From: Eubacteriaceae bacterium
GTDB lineage: Bacteria; Bacillota; Clostridia; Lachnospirales; Lachnospiraceae
DNA length: 64,000 nucleotides
Assembly (NCBI GenBank): GCA_910574895.1
Contig: CAJTDQ010000001.1
Span: 124,001-188,000 of the forward strand
Reading direction: 5' to 3'
Shown here in pieces: positions 63,331 to 64,000 of the stretch (the stretch's first letter is position 1; each line of letters starts with the position of its first letter). The translations under genes and the position numbers were made by a program. The notes under the pieces are model-generated. The model had not been told where the DNA came from and did no database searches. It worked only from the letters and a program-made list of their open reading frames with translations.

Positions 63331-64000
63331 ATGAAGCAGATATTAGATAAGATAAATAAAGAAAACGATATTAAAAATATAGACAGAGCAAAATATCCGG
63401 AACTGGCAGAAGAAATTCGTACATTTTTACTCGAAAAAGTAAGTAAAAATGGCGGACATGCAGCATCGAATCTGGGAATTGTAGAACTGACGATTGCACT
63501 TCACGCAGTTCTGGAATTTCCAAAAGATAAGATTGTCTGGGATGTAGGGCATCAGTCTTATACCCATAAAATTCTCACAGGGCGAAAAGAACAGTTTGAT
63601 AATTTACGCCAACTGGATGGATTAAGCGGATTTCCGAAACGACACGAGAGTCCATGTGACAGCTTTAACACAGGGCACAGTTCTACATCCATATCAGCAG
63701 CTCTAGGTATGGCTATGGCAAATCAGTTGCAGAAAAAGAATGATAAAGTAGTAGCTGTGATTGGCGATGGAGCTTTGACCGGTGGAATGGCATTAGAAGC
63801 ATTGAATAATGTGGCAAGTCTCAAAAGAAATTTTGTTATCATATTAAATGATAATAATATGTCTATTTCTGAAAATGTAGGAAGTATGTCGAATTATTTA
63901 AGTAAACTCCGTGTGGGTGAACATTATAATGACTTTAAAGAAGATGTAGAAACTCATTTGAGTAAAATTCCGAAAATCGGACAGAAACTTGTGAAACGTG
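63331..64000 (+). CDS. dxs: 1-deoxy-D-xylulose-5-phosphate synthase (partial)
   Basis: The first ~223 residues of Dxs, starting MKQILDKINKENDIKNI, cut by the window end. The thiamine diphosphate motif begins GDGALTGGMALEALNN and ends in LNDNNMSISENVG; DVGHQSYTHKILTGRK and FNTGHSSTSISAALGMA are family blocks. The enzyme condenses pyruvate and glyceraldehyde 3-phosphate, the first step of the MEP isoprenoid route. It follows ispA by 17 bases. Confidence 0.96.
   Translation, partial: MKQILDKINKENDIKNIDRAKYPELAEEIRTFLLEKVSKNGGHAASNLGIVELTIALHAVLEFPKDKIVWDVGHQSYTHKILTGRKEQFDNLRQLDGLSGFPKRHESPCDSFNTGHSSTSISAALGMAMANQLQKKNDKVVAVIGDGALTGGMALEALNNVASLKRNFVIILNDNNMSISENVGSMSNYLSKLRVGEHYNDFKEDVETHLSKIPKIGQKLVKR

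Overview
The window is AT-rich DNA from a spore-forming, anaerobic member of the Clostridia, most likely a Lachnospiraceae gut bacterium. The complete spoIIIAA-AH operon, the leucine-rich low-GC codon use, Feo iron uptake with a cysteine-rich FeoB companion, the asp23-nusB-xseAB-ispA-dxs cluster, a Rex regulator and the many lysine-rich secreted Fn3/Big2 proteins all fit this. I cannot name a species. No rRNA, tRNA, CRISPR array, prophage or transposase gene is visible.

Layout. 1-3.9 kb: the end of leuS, a frameshifted secreted repeat protein, a small minus-strand sporulation-like cluster ending in a Gly/Cys-rich coat-type protein, then a 64-bp tandem repeat array with a long hairpin. 3.9-9.2 kb: an intracellular-type subtilase, NADP isocitrate dehydrogenase, an Fn3 secreted protein and an ABC half-exporter. 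9.2-10.4 kb: a gene-free stretch packed with structure, namely two oppositely oriented ~300-bp imperfect hairpins sharing a conserved core, a small junction-like fold and a 75-bp tandem repeat. 10.4-16.5 kb: pfk-ppk, carbamate kinase and an ABC-F protein. 16.6-22 kb: rex, nnr, alr, mazF, yebC and a HAD phosphatase on one strand. 22-25 kb: larE-larB-larC for the nickel-pincer cofactor.

25-33 kb: rlmH, a DUF3990/Xre toxin-antitoxin-like pair with a palindromic operator inside its promoter, a threonine dehydratase, a polar amino acid ABC importer and a Big2-polysaccharide deacetylase. 33-37.8 kb: the spoIIIA operon behind a good sigma-E-like promoter. 37.8-41.2 kb: a DtxR-family regulator divergent from feoA-feoA-feoB-cysteine-rich peptide, with two matching 18-bp palindromic operators. 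41.2-45.9 kb: a MacB/FtsX-type ABC system and a secreted SGNH hydrolase.

46-53.9 kb: an NMT1/SsuA-type ABC importer directly followed by a Dlt-like acyl-transfer cassette (SGNH protein, MBOAT, AMP-forming ligase, acyl carrier protein). 54.2-59.8 kb: a 1592-residue RHS/YD-repeat secreted protein whose variable C-terminus looks like a clan-CD (CHAT/caspase-like) protease domain, followed by a secreted Fn3 protein. 60.2 kb to the end: asp23, nusB, xseA, xseB, ispA and the start of dxs, joining transcription/repair housekeeping to isoprenoid synthesis.

The parts I consider least explained are the 9.2-10.3 kb structured region, the 3.4-3.8 kb repeat element, the RHS C-terminal domain, the DUF3990 pair and the importer plus Dlt-like cassette.
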